A DNA stretch of 64,000 nucleotides, from contig NZ_CP092417.1 in the NCBI RefSeq assembly GCF_023716865.1, positions 2,706,001 to 2,770,000 on the forward strand, read 5' to 3'. The translations under genes and the position numbers were made by a program. This document shows, piece by piece, positions 1 to 8,976 of this stretch. The notes beneath the pieces are model-generated. The model had not been told where the DNA came from. It did not search any database and worked only from the letters and a program-made list of their open reading frames with translations. Source of the stretch: Endozoicomonas sp. SCSIO W0465 (GTDB lineage: Bacteria > Pseudomonadota > Gammaproteobacteria > Pseudomonadales > Endozoicomonadaceae). Within the stretch, counting starts at the first letter, position 1, and each line of letters opens with the position of its first letter.

Positions 1-434
1 GAGACCCTGACCTTTTATAAGTTTGTTAGCCTGGTCACTACGCTGTCATTTTTTATCGATACGATTAAGGATGCCCATCCGGAAGCAGCCGGTTACTATA
101 AAAACCAATTAAAAAACCTGCTTAACAATATCAATCAACATTACGCTAAAAAAACGGATTCCGATCGAACCAAAAGAGCACCATGGGAATTCGCTGAAGT
201 ACTTAAAAATCTGGTTGCATTTGAATCTGCACCCATGAAAGCAGAGATGTTGTCATTTTTTAAAGGTTTTGAAGAAATGCGGGTTGAGTTGATCGATTCT
301 GTTCATTCCGGATTTTCGATTTCACCAGAGCTAAGAACACTAATTGATACTTTACAAAGTAGCGATGTGAATATTGGTAATCTAATGAGGCAGATAAATA
401 AGGAGACTGCAGACCTGGTTTCAGAATCAAACTA
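1..434 (+). pseudogene. Giant gene 2, 5' part, fragment 1 (cut by IS66 copy A)
   Basis: The reading frame is open from base 1, so the true start lies upstream of the window. About 144 codons are visible before IS66 copy A interrupts them; a stop TAG forms exactly at the junction (433-435). The protein is hydrophilic and helical-looking, with no recognised domain. Near its end it reads INKETADLVSES, which resembles INKESNNLVAES in the intact giant protein encoded at 10914-15479, and the following residues (GR..., SRLDSV) align too. I therefore treat it as a paralogue. The frame resumes without loss at 3172 once the element and one copy of its TCAAACTA duplication are removed. I infer it is the N-terminal half of the gene whose C-terminal pieces lie at 15616-22917. 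Function unknown. Confidence 0.7.
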
Positions 435-1754
435 GTAACTATTCAGCACTGAGCAAAGGCATATTACAGTAATTCCGAACAGCTCTATGAAGTGATTGAT
501 ATATGTCCATTCCCTGTTTTCTGGCAGACGACAAATAGCTGCGAATCCGTGCAAACATAGAACCACCGTCTGCACTCCTGAAGCAGCCTGAGATTTTCTG
601 CTTTAACTTGGCCATTCGAACATCCCGCTCACTGCCATTGTTATCGAAGGGAATGGTAAAATCTGACATGAAGCGCAGTGTCTCAGCCTTGAACTCAGTG
701 AGTCGTTTGAAGAGATTGTAAGCTTTAGTATTCTTGACTTTCTTGCGCTTAAGCTCCTCTCGTTGCTTCTCCATATAGACGACTTCTTTCATTAGAGCCC
801 GCTGAAGCAACCGGTCATAAATCTTCTCGATTCGTTCACAGACAACACTTGGCATCTGTAGCATACCTATGGTCTTAAAGCCCTTGCAGTAATGCCAGGA
901 AAGCCTCAGTAGCTTCATCAATCGCAACGCCAGTTGATTGCTGTCCCTATCAACAACACCCAAAAGCTCCCTCAGGTGATGGGCATTGCAAAGTACGTGA
1001 GTTGCCGCATATGCAAAATAGGATTTCCAATGATCATGAACCAGAACGCCTGCAAATGTTAGCAGTATGCCCATCGTGTCCATGGCCTCACGACCTCGCT
1101 TTTCAGACAAGTAGTAGAGCGTCCATTGTTTCATCCCGCATAACGTGTAGCCAGTGCAAAGAGCCCTCGGCCCGCATACCCGTTTCATCGGCTCCGGCAA
1201 CAGACGATTCCCGCAAGGCGTCACGAATAACCTCTTCAGTAGAAGCCAGATTTTCATAGGTTCTGGCCACAAAATTGGCGACAGTGCCTGCACTTACACT
1301 CATTTTATAGAGAGTATTAAAATACTCTGACACGCGCTTAAAAGGCAGGAAATGGTATTGGTTAAGATAGACGGCCATAGCCTGTGTGGCTGAGCCATAT
1401 TGTGCGGCAGCGGTAACACCTTCCGGGAATTCAGCCTGATTCCGACAACCACAAGTGCAGATTTTTACTTCAGCTCTATGGGCCGTTACTTCAAATTCAC
1501 CCGGTCTCCCTGGTTCAAACACCTGTCGTTCAATATATTTGACCGGCTCACTATCAAGAAGAGACGCCTGACATTTATTGCATTCTTTAACCGGAAGGTA
1601 CTCAATATAGTCAGGGATATCGACCTGTTTAAGACAAGTGCCCTGATGCCCTTTCTTTCCACCGGCTTTATTACCAGAAGACTGTCTCAGACTTTTAGGA
1701 TTGGGTTTTTCATCCGATGGATCGGTACCTTTATCTGCGGAAAGGTCGTCAGAA

Positions 1755-2865
1755 GGCTAAGTTACCGTTAATGGTTGGAAGCACCAATGTTCAGTAATTC
1801 TGCTGATCAACCGGCCAACAGTTAATTTTTTTGCTGCCGTCAGTTCTCGCCTCCAGGCCAGATAATGGGGAAGGTAACGAGTTGCAACCCCTTGGAATAC
1901 GCCGCCAATCCAGCGTTTTAAATGACTGTGATAAGAATTTACAGTCTGGATGTGGTAGATGCCTTCAACAACATGTTGACCTGCTGATGTCACCAGCTCC
2001 TTGAAGACAAATCCAAGCTTGTCAGCAAGTTTTTCGTGAGCGAGGTGTGCATCCGCACAGACCGTGGCCTGTATCGATATGCGGCCATTTAAATGCCTGC
2101 ACAATTCATTAGCACTTTCGTTTTCTAATACACCGTCAACGGTATTTCGATTACGGTCCCGAGCCACCATTACCGGGACTTTTCGGGCTTTGTTGGGATC
2201 ATTACCCCGCTTTCGGGTTGGCCGTGGAAGGCCTTCTCTTTGCCCTTTGAAGGATTCACGGAAAAATGTTTCATCAAGCTCAGTAATGCCACAAAGCTCT
2301 TCTGCTTGATCATTATTAATCACTTCAAGAAAGCGGTGTGACGCCAGCGGAACGCAGTTTTCAAGTCAATGGCATTCTCAGCAGCAGCTGGTCGCAAGAC
2401 CATAGAGTGAGTCATACCTGCGAGGTACTTGTTCCATTTTTCAGGGTGCCTGAGCCTTGCCAAAGGCGTTCCACTAAAGGCGTTAAACGTTGAGTCGCAA
2501 GTCTTGCAGTGGTAGCGCTGTCGGCCATTTCGTATGCCCCAGCGACCAACGCTATGGCTTTTGCATTTGGGGCACCTGGGGTTTTCGGCAAATTGGGCAA
2601 GTATGCTCTTTTCTACGTCAGGTGTTGCATTATCGTTATTGGGTATAGATTCACTGTAAACAGGTTCAGAGTCAGTGGTTTCTACTACCTCGGTAACCTC
2701 TATTTGAGTACTAAGGAGCGAGTTGTTAAGAATGTCTCGCTGTTCACTGGTTAATGTTGAAATGGAATCAATAAAATTCTGGAAGAGTTCAGATTGCATA
2801 TCACTCCCCTACAACGTAGATTTTATGGGAGTTTAGCTGATTCAACCATTAACGGTAACTTAGCC
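1755..2865 (-). mobile_element. IS1595-type (ISXO2-like) element, copy 1, inside IS66 copy A
   Basis: It is bounded by perfect inverted repeats beginning GGCTAAGTTACCGTTAATGG. The flanking direct repeat is TCGTCAGAA (9 bp) at 1746-1754 and 2866-2874, and both halves of the repeat match uninterrupted IS66 sequence elsewhere in the window. Length is 1111 bp, 2 bp longer than copy 2 because of a CA duplication in the transposase gene. It inserted after IS66 copy A had arrived. Confidence 0.93.
1757..2799 (-). pseudogene. IS1595-type transposase, copy 1, frameshifted
   Basis: The 346-residue transposase of copy 2 is here split into an N-terminal 159-residue frame (2320-2799) and a C-terminal 188-residue frame (1757-2323). 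The cause is a 2-bp CA insertion: CGTCACACCGC instead of CGTCACCGC, near 2340. The N-terminal part carries a zinc ribbon (CPKCKS...CKTC) and the C-terminal part the ISXO2-like DDE domain. The stop codon overlaps the inverted repeat. No intact product is expected. Confidence 0.92.
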
Positions 2866-3163
2866 TCGTCAGAATGATCTGGAGAATTACTGTTTTTACA
2901 AGGTTTTTGATAACCATCAGACGATGGCGGCTTGCTGCTGTTTTGACTGTTCTTGCCAACCTTTTCTTCCAATTCTCGACATCGCTCTTCCAGACAGGCA
3001 ACTCTCATCCGCAGCTCTGCATTCTCTTTCAAGAGAATCTCAGCCGACATAGTTGCGGGTAGTTCTGGAATCATGCTGGCGAATATTGTGGAAAAATGGT
3101 GCTTAAGAGGATGGTATAAAAATCAGAAAATTCCAGATTTATGTGGGGGTGCTGAACAGTTAC

Positions 3164-4297
3164 TCAAACTATTATCGTGTTGGCAGGCTTGCTTTCAAAG
3201 CCAATCTTTTAACAGAGACATCAAGGTTGGATTCCGTTCTGCGTGACCTGAAAACAGATATTAACAGTGCATGTAAGAATACATTTAATGAGCTGATAGA
3301 GAAATATTCGAATCTTCAGAGTATACCCTCTGGAATGAATGTAAATGTACCATTAGATGAAGTAATGGGTTTTTCTTTTACTTATGATCCTATACAAATT
3401 GCCCGTCTGGCAAATTCAATTAGTGAAGGGTTTTGTCGAGCAGATACACTCTTATCGGCCATCTCAAGTAAGCAGGGTACCTTTCTTAAATCATTGGATA
3501 ACATGGTAAGTTCTGTTTTTAATGGAGTTGGATATGCTAAGTATCCATATCAGCTTAGATTTTTGCTACAGGAAAATTACTACGCTGAGGTTGTTGATGG
3601 ACTGGACAATAGCCTTCTTTCTGTGGGGACAAAGTCGGAGAGTATTCAGTCAAAGTATGCTCGGATTACCTTTGATAATTTCTATCTTGCAGAAAATAGA
3701 GTCCCCTTTAAATCTGCTGAAGAATTGTTGGATAAAGTAATCACTGAGGGTTATAAAGAGCTATTTCGATTAAAGCTAAAGCCAGAATCACCAATTCAGG
3801 TTTTTATCACTCCCACAAAAAAACATATTGTTTATATGGAAATACAGAAAGTTGATACAGGATTTCGTTTGACATTTCAAGACATACAGACTGGCCTGAA
3901 AATAGTCAATGGAAACAGTTTGTCTTCTCTCAGTGCAGAAGCAACAAGGGTGCTCAGGGAGGTGTTTGAGTATTACAAAATACCGCTAACTGATGCTGGC
4001 CCACAGCCAATACCGCCCTCGGCTGGTCAGGGAACATCGTTCAGTATGGCGTTCAATTTACAGGGTCACCTGGATAATATAGGGAAGCTGCAAATACTTC
4101 CGGATTCTGCGCTAACAATAAAGGAAGTTGTTACTCACGATATTTCTGAACTGAAAGCACTTGATGATAAAGCCATAAAGTCAATGATCGAAGAGTATGC
4201 CAGTTTGATGACAGACCGTGATAACCAGAAAAGGCTCAAGCTGGACAATCTGGGGGACAAGCTACCTGACATGCCTGCCTCAACAAAGCAGATTGAT
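3164..4297 (+). pseudogene. Giant gene 2, 5' part, fragment 2
   Basis: This continues fragment 1 in frame: after removing IS66 copy A the codons read S-N-Y-Y-R-V-G-R. About 375 codons stay open to the IS1595-type element at 4298. An apparent ATG start at 3143 lies in the IS end and is not native. The protein is hydrophilic with no membrane segment and no domain I recognise. The segment ...SRLDSVLRDLKTDI aligns with SQIESLYNAVKNFI of gene 1. The frame rejoins fragment 3 across the next insertion as K-Q-I-D-R-S-D. Confidence 0.75.
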
Positions 4298-5406
4298 GGC
4301 TAAGTTACCGTTAATGGTTGAATCAGCTAAACTCCCATAAAATCTACGTTGTAGGGGAGTGATATGCAATCTGAACTCTTCCAGAATTTTATTGATTCCA
4401 TTTCAACATTAACCAGTGAACAGCGAGACATTCTTAACAACTCGCTCCTTAGTACTCAAATAGAGGTTACCGAGGTAGTAGAAACCACTGACTCTGAACC
4501 TGTTTACAGTGAATCTATACCCAATAACGATAATGCAACACCTGACGTAGAAAAGAGCATACTTGCCCAATTTGCCGAAAACCCCAGGTGCCCCAAATGC
4601 AAAAGCCATAGCGTTGGTCGCTGGGGCATACGAAATGGCCGACAGCGCTACCACTGCAAGACTTGCGACTCAACGTTTAACGCCTTTAGTGGAACGCCTT
4701 TGGCAAGGCTCAGGCACCCTGAAAAATGGAACAAGTACCTCGCAGGTATGACTCACTCTATGGTCTTGCGACCAGCTGCTGCTGAGAATGCCATTGACTT
4801 GAAAACTGCGTTCCGCTGGCGTCACCGCTTTCTTGAAGTGATTAATAATGATCAAGCAGAAGAGCTTTGTGGCATTACTGAGCTTGATGAAACATTTTTC
4901 CGTGAATCCTTCAAAGGGCAAAGAGAAGGCCTTCCACGGCCAACCCGAAAGCGGGGTAATGATCCCAACAAAGCCCGAAAAGTCCCGGTAATGGTGGCTC
5001 GGGACCGTAATCGAAATACCGTTGACGGTGTATTAGAAAACGAAAGTGCTAATGAATTGTGCAGGCATTTAAATGGCCGCATATCGATACAGGCCACGGT
5101 CTGTGCGGATGCACACCTCGCTCACGAAAAACTTGCTGACAAGCTTGGATTTGTCTTCAAGGAGCTGGTGACATCAGCAGGTCAACATGTTGTTGAAGGC
5201 ATCTACCACATCCAGACTGTAAATTCTTATCACAGTCATTTAAAACGCTGGATTGGCGGCGTATTCCAAGGGGTTGCAACTCGTTACCTTCCCCATTATC
5301 TGGCCTGGAGGCGAGAACTGACGGCAGCAAAAAAATTAACTGTTGGCCGGTTGATCAGCAGAATTACTGAACATTGGTGCTTCCAACCATTAACGGTAAC
5401 TTAGCC
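4298..5406 (+). mobile_element. IS1595-type (ISXO2-like) element, copy 2, intact
   Basis: It has inverted repeats beginning GGCTAAGTTACCGTTAATGG at both ends, length 1109 bp, and a direct repeat CAGATTGAT (9 bp) at 4289-4297 and 5407-5415. It is inserted in giant gene 2. It forms a near-identical inverted pair with copy 1, 1.4 kb away. The family is usually described with an 8-bp duplication, and both copies here show 9 matching bases. Confidence 0.95.
4364..5404 (+). CDS. IS1595-type transposase (ISXO2-like), intact
   Basis: A 346-residue DDE transposase. Residues about 70-110 form a zinc ribbon (CPKCKS then CKTC), typical of the N-terminal DNA-binding part of IS1595 transposases. Then comes the ISXO2-like catalytic domain, with ITELDETFFRESFKG as the likely first catalytic Asp/Glu region, CADAHLAHE, and VNSYHSHLKRWI as the usual N-x(2-3)-H-x-x-LK region near the end. 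The gene fills the element and its stop lies within the right inverted repeat. A ribosome site GGGGAG precedes the ATG. It is the only full-length transposase of this type here and could also mobilise copy 1. Confidence 0.93.
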   Translation: MQSELFQNFIDSISTLTSEQRDILNNSLLSTQIEVTEVVETTDSEPVYSESIPNNDNATPDVEKSILAQFAENPRCPKCKSHSVGRWGIRNGRQRYHCKTCDSTFNAFSGTPLARLRHPEKWNKYLAGMTHSMVLRPAAAENAIDLKTAFRWRHRFLEVINNDQAEELCGITELDETFFRESFKGQREGLPRPTRKRGNDPNKARKVPVMVARDRNRNTVDGVLENESANELCRHLNGRISIQATVCADAHLAHEKLADKLGFVFKELVTSAGQHVVEGIYHIQTVNSYHSHLKRWIGGVFQGVATRYLPHYLAWRRELTAAKKLTVGRLISRITEHWCFQPLTVT

Positions 5407-5847
5407 CAGATTGATCGTTCAGATCCATGGATAAGCCAACTTCGGGAAGTGATTGCCTACACAAAATATAGTGCACAGTTTAGTAAACCCATTCCAGATT
5501 CCATTAAATTGCTGAATGCCCATATTGTTCTCGATATCGTCAAATACTCTCTTGAGAAACCATCTACTTCAGACGTTGATCAACTGCCGGGTAATGAGGG
5601 GAGCAGCAGGATTCTGAAGCTGTTAAATATTCCAGTGACCGCCACCACCGGCTCGACAGATACGGCGACTCTGATGCAGATGGCTGCTATCAAAGACTTT
5701 ATGGATATTTTTGATTCAGGCGTCCATCAGCTAAAAAGGAAGTTAAGTGATAAAGGTAGGCAGCCAGACCCGGGAAGAGAAGGTAAAAAACCCAATGTTG
5801 ACAAGCCCGTAGAGAGGAGCAAAAAACCGGATAATGTTGAAAAAAAC
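5407..5847 (+). pseudogene. Giant gene 2, 5' part, fragment 3
   Basis: About 144 codons continue the frame of fragment 2 (K-Q-I-D|R-S-D-P-W) up to the left end of IS66 copy B. The last part is rich in Lys, Pro, Asp and Glu and looks disordered (KKPNVDKPVERSKKPDNVE). The bases before IS66 are AAAAAAAC, and no matching 8-mer follows the element. I infer that the downstream continuation is the minus-strand fragment starting at 22917, moved by an inversion, with some sequence between them lost. Confidence 0.7.
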
Positions 5848-7455
5848 GTAACTGTTCAGCACCCCCACATAAATCTGGAATTTTCTGATTTTTATACCAT
5901 CCTCTTAAGCACCATTTTTCCACAATATTCGCCAGCATGATTCCAGAACTACCCGCAACTATGTCGGCTGAGATTCTCTTGAAAGAGAATGCAGAGCTGC
6001 GGATGAGAGTTGCCTGTCTGGAAGAGCGATGTCGAGAATTGGAAGAAAAGGTTGGCAAGAACAGTCAAAACAGCAGCAAGCCGCCATCGTCTGATGGTTA
6101 TCAAAAACCTTGTAAAAACAGTAATTCTCCAGATCATTCTGACGACCTTTCCGCAGATAAAGGTACCGATCCATCGGATGAAAAACCCAATCCTAAAAGT
6201 CTGAGACAGTCTTCTGGTAATAAAGCCGGTGGAAAGAAAGGGCATCAGGGCACTTGTCTTAAACAGGTCGATATCCCTGACTATATTGAGTACCTTCCGG
6301 TTAAAGAATGCAATAAATGTCAGGCGTCTCTTCTTGATAGTGAGCCGGTCAAATATATTGAACGACAGGTGTTTGAACCAGGGAGACCGGGTGAATTTGA
6401 AGTAACGGCCCATAGAGCTGAAGTAAAAATCTGCACTTGTGGTTGTCGGAATCAGGCTGAATTCCCGGAAGGTGTTACCGCTGCCGCACAATATGGCTCA
6501 GCCACACAGGCTATGGCCGTCTATCTTAACCAATACCATTTCCTGCCTTTTAAGCGCGTGTCAGAGTATTTTAATACTCTCTATAAAATGAGTGTAAGTG
6601 CAGGCACTGTCGCCAATTTTGTGGCCAGAACCTATGAAAATCTGGCTTCTACTGAAGAGGTTATTCGTGACGCCTTGCGGGAATCGTCTGTTGCCGGAGC
6701 CGATGAAACGGGTATGCGGGCCGAGGGCTCTTTGCACTGGCTACACGTTATGCGGGATGAACAATGGACGCTCTACTACTTGTCTGAAAAGCGAGGTCGT
6801 GAGGCCATGGACACGATGGGCATACTGCTAACATTTGCAGGCGTTCTGGTTCATGATCATTGGAAATCCTATTTTGCATATGCGGCAACTCACGTACTTT
6901 GCAATGCCCATCACCTGAGGGAGCTTTTGGGTGTTGTTGATAGGGACAGCAATCAACTGGCGTTGCGATTGATGAAGCTACTGAGGCTTTCCTGGCATTA
7001 CTGCAAGGGCTTTAAGACCATAGGTATGCTACAGATGCCAAGTGTTGTCTGTGAACGAATCGAGAAGATTTATGACCGGTTGCTTCAGCGGGCTCTAATG
7101 AAAGAAGTCGTCTATATGGAGAAGCAACGAGAGGAGCTTAAGCGCAAGAAAGTCAAGAATACTAAAGCTTACAATCTCTTCAAACGACTCACTGAGTTCA
7201 AGGCTGAGACACTGCGCTTCATGTCAGATTTTACCATTCCCTTCGATAACAATGGCAGTGAGCGGGATGTTCGAATGGCCAAGTTAAAGCAGAAAATCTC
7301 AGGCTGCTTCAGGAGTGCAGACGGTGGTTCTATGTTTGCACGGATTCGCAGCTATTTGTCGTCTGCCAGAAAACAGGGAATGGACATATATCAATCACTT
7401 CATAGAGCTGTTCGGAATTACTGTAATATGCCTTTGCTCAGTGCTGAATAGTTAC
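5848..7455 (+). mobile_element. IS66-family element, copy B, intact, with mismatched flanks
   Basis: A full 1608-bp element with left end GTAACTGTTCAGCAC and right end GTGCTGAATAGTTAC. The left flank AAAAAAAC and right flank ACTCGATC do not match, unlike copies A, E and F, which have perfect 8-bp duplications. The right flank is the exact reverse complement of the right flank of copy D (GATCGAGT at 24529). Copy B therefore marks one breakpoint of a rearrangement. Confidence 0.95.
5937..7451 (+). CDS. IS66-family transposase, copy B, intact
   Basis: A 504-residue transposase. Residues 10-45 form a leucine-zipper-like coiled coil, followed by a Ser/Lys/Asn-rich linker. Residues about 110-160 form a Cys-rich zinc-finger-like region (CNKC...CTCGC). 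The catalytic core has GADETGMR, the central LVHDHWKSYF, and NNGSERDVRMAKLKQKISG, the signature with the final acidic residue. No tnpA or tnpB accessory genes are present, so this is the single-gene ISBst12-like type. It starts at ATTCGCCAGCATG; the ATG gives MIPELPA, conserved in all copies. Confidence 0.95.
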   Translation: MIPELPATMSAEILLKENAELRMRVACLEERCRELEEKVGKNSQNSSKPPSSDGYQKPCKNSNSPDHSDDLSADKGTDPSDEKPNPKSLRQSSGNKAGGKKGHQGTCLKQVDIPDYIEYLPVKECNKCQASLLDSEPVKYIERQVFEPGRPGEFEVTAHRAEVKICTCGCRNQAEFPEGVTAAAQYGSATQAMAVYLNQYHFLPFKRVSEYFNTLYKMSVSAGTVANFVARTYENLASTEEVIRDALRESSVAGADETGMRAEGSLHWLHVMRDEQWTLYYLSEKRGREAMDTMGILLTFAGVLVHDHWKSYFAYAATHVLCNAHHLRELLGVVDRDSNQLALRLMKLLRLSWHYCKGFKTIGMLQMPSVVCERIEKIYDRLLQRALMKEVVYMEKQREELKRKKVKNTKAYNLFKRLTEFKAETLRFMSDFTIPFDNNGSERDVRMAKLKQKISGCFRSADGGSMFARIRSYLSSARKQGMDIYQSLHRAVRNYCNMPLLSAE

Positions 7456-8475
7456 ACTCGATCTAATGGGGAATATGTCACCCTCAACCAGCTCTCTGGC
7501 ACGTCTTCCCAAAAAACTCAACGAACAATGGGAGCAGCACCTTGACCCTTTCGAGACCCTTCTCGCGGAGAATCTCACAGTACCGCCTGACGCGGTGACG
7601 GTAGCTGCTTCCCTTGACGGTGTGATGCTACCAATGAAAGACGGCAAGCGTCAGGAGAAACGTGAAAAGAGTGTTGCTGAAGGCAAACGTACCCGAGGGC
7701 CAGCAGGTTGTCAGGAGGCCAGTTGTGGAACACTGTCGTTTTACGATGACCAGGGAGATCGCCTCTCTACGATCAGGATGGGACGAATGCCTGAAAGCAA
7801 GAAAGCGACATTGAAAAAATCCCTTTCAAACCTTCTGGATAAGGTGCTTCAGCAAAAGCCAAATCTGACTCTGGTCAAAGTGGCAGATGGAGCCCGGGAC
7901 AATTGGACATACTTCACCAAAGAGCTACCGGAGGGAGAAGAAATTGTTGATTATTACCATGCGGCAGAACACCTGAAGAAGGCATTTGACCTGGCTTACG
8001 GTGAAAATAGCGCGAAGTCCAAAGAGAAATTCAGCACCTACCGACATATCCTGAAGGAGGAGCCGGGTGGGGTTGAAAAAATAATCAAGGCACTGGCTTA
8101 CCAGCATAGCAAGCATCCCCGCCGATCGAAATTAAAGACAGAGTTAAAGTACTTCAGAAAAAACCGGTTACGGATGAATTATGCAGAACACCTGTCGCGC
8201 AACCTGCCCATAGGCTCAGGGGTCATTGAGGCGTCCTGTAAAACGCTGGTTACACAGCGAATGAAGTGTTCGGGAATGCGTTGGCGGTGTCCCGGGGGGC
8301 AAGGCATTCTGACACTCAGGTCACTAATTCAAAGTGGTTGGTTCGACTGTGGCTGGATGCTGCTGTCGGTAACGTACCGGGCCAAGGTAAATATGGTCAG
8401 TGATAATGTGATTCCATTTTCATCAGGGAAGGGTAATATTGAACGTTAGTACTCATCAATATGAGACTTTCACCC
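7456..8475 (+). mobile_element. ISKra4-type element, 3' half (other half at 24529-25124)
   Basis: It begins with the 8-mer ACTCGATC next to IS66 copy B and ends at 8475 with an end that reads inward GGGTGAAAGTCTCATATTG. The same end, inverted, closes the other half at 25124. The outer flanks AAATCATT (8476-8483) and AATGATTT (25125-25132) are reverse complements, so the two halves once formed one insertion of about 1.6 kb with an 8-bp duplication. Confidence 0.9.
7464..8449 (+). pseudogene. ISKra4-type transposase, C-terminal two thirds
   Basis: About 328 codons. It contains VAASLDGVMLPMK with the first catalytic Asp, VKVADGARDNW with the second, a YYHAAEHLKKAF segment, and GSGVIEASCKTLVTQRMK with the likely catalytic Glu. 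These are the landmarks of ISKra4-family transposases. The N-terminal third is at 24529-24976 on the minus strand. Joining the two through one copy of the 8-mer gives an unbroken frame D-V-K-S-L-L-D-L-M-G-N-M. The ATG at 7466 is therefore internal and not a native start. The last part is Gly/Ser-rich. The element cannot transpose as it stands. Confidence 0.9.
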
Positions 8476-8499
8476 AAATCATTGATAAATTGTCAAACT

Positions 8500-8880
8500 T
8501 CAGACGTTATATTCAGGAGGTGCACGAGTCTGTCTTTTGGTTGGGGTGACAGAATGGACCGACAAGCGATAAGGCCGGTGGTTATGAACCGGACCGAACC
8601 GCACTTTTGCCTTGAGCCAATGAACAGGTGAAGAGGCCTGAGACACCAGCATACAAGCCGATGAATGGCGGTGCTCATGGTCATGGTGATCACTGGCATC
8701 ATCGGCAATGGAAGCAACCGGATGCTGCCAGGGTATTTCTGGCTTAAGGCTTTGCTCCTGTGCAGTGTGAACATGGCTCAACGAATAGTGCACCACCAGC
8801 AGATAAACAGCGACCATCAGACAGGACAGCCATCGTCTGCTGTCGCTTCCACGGTCTGCCTGGCAAAGGCTGATGGTCAT
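8500..8880 (-). CDS. Small His-rich membrane protein, first gene of the broken zinc operon
   Basis: A 126-residue protein. One probable transmembrane segment lies at about residues 17-33 (LSCLMVAVYLLVVHYSL), followed by a His cluster near residues 64-72 (DHHDHEHRH) and further His in the tail. I do not recognise a named family with confidence. His-rich segments like this usually bind metal. It starts at the ATG at 8880. The Zur-like box at 10489 sits 72 bp upstream once the IS50-like insertion is removed. Undoing the inversion places its stop 16 bp before the ISKra4 insertion site, with zrgA next in the same direction. It was probably the promoter-proximal gene of that operon. Transcription is now doubtful because the IS50-like element separates it from its promoter. 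Confidence 0.65.
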   Translation of the reverse strand: MTISLCQADRGSDSRRWLSCLMVAVYLLVVHYSLSHVHTAQEQSLKPEIPWQHPVASIADDASDHHDHEHRHSSACMLVSQASSPVHWLKAKVRFGPVHNHRPYRLSVHSVTPTKRQTRAPPEYNV

Positions 8881-8976
8881 ATACTGCGATTCCTTTCGGT
8901 ATTGCCCCCGCCATGTCCTGTCTCTTGATCACAAATAGCTACCTTGTTCTATCATTTCTCACTGATAAAACAGGTC

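Larger units (their letters stand above)
439..3074 (-). pseudogene. IS66 transposase, copy A, disrupted
   Basis: This is the same 504-residue transposase as in the intact copies at 5937-7451 and 30792-32306, with two lesions. An IS1595-type element splits the reading frame around codon 70. One extra T (TTGTTTCAT where the other copies have TTGTTCAT, near 1131) shifts the frame before the last third. The start MIPELPA is at 3074 and the stop is inside the terminal repeat. The DDE core residues are present in the separated frames, but no complete product can be made, so this copy would need transposase supplied by another copy. Confidence 0.93.
435..3163 (-). mobile_element. IS66-family element, copy A, carrying a nested IS1595-type element
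   Basis: Ends are the IS66 inverted repeats GTAACTATTCAGCAC (435) and GTGCTGAACAGTTAC (ending 3163). It is flanked by a perfect 8-bp target duplication TCAAACTA at 427-434 and 3164-3171, the length expected for IS66. The element lies on the minus strand. Removing the nested IS at 1755-2865 and its 9-bp duplication leaves 1609 bp, one more than the intact 1608-bp copies because of a single inserted T near 1131. The copy is defective. Confidence 0.95.

Noticed and set aside
3143..3171. ATG at 3143 as the start of a separate 386-residue gene
   Set aside because: This start lies in the IS66 end; the frame is continuous with 1-434 once the element is removed.
5949..6491. 180-codon antisense frame inside the IS66 transposase, repeated in every copy
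   Set aside because: It is a shadow of the conserved transposase frame, with no ribosome site and no recognised family.
5840..7463. IS66 copy B as a simple insertion into gene 2
   Set aside because: Flanks AAAAAAAC and ACTCGATC do not match, while three other copies have perfect 8-bp duplications.
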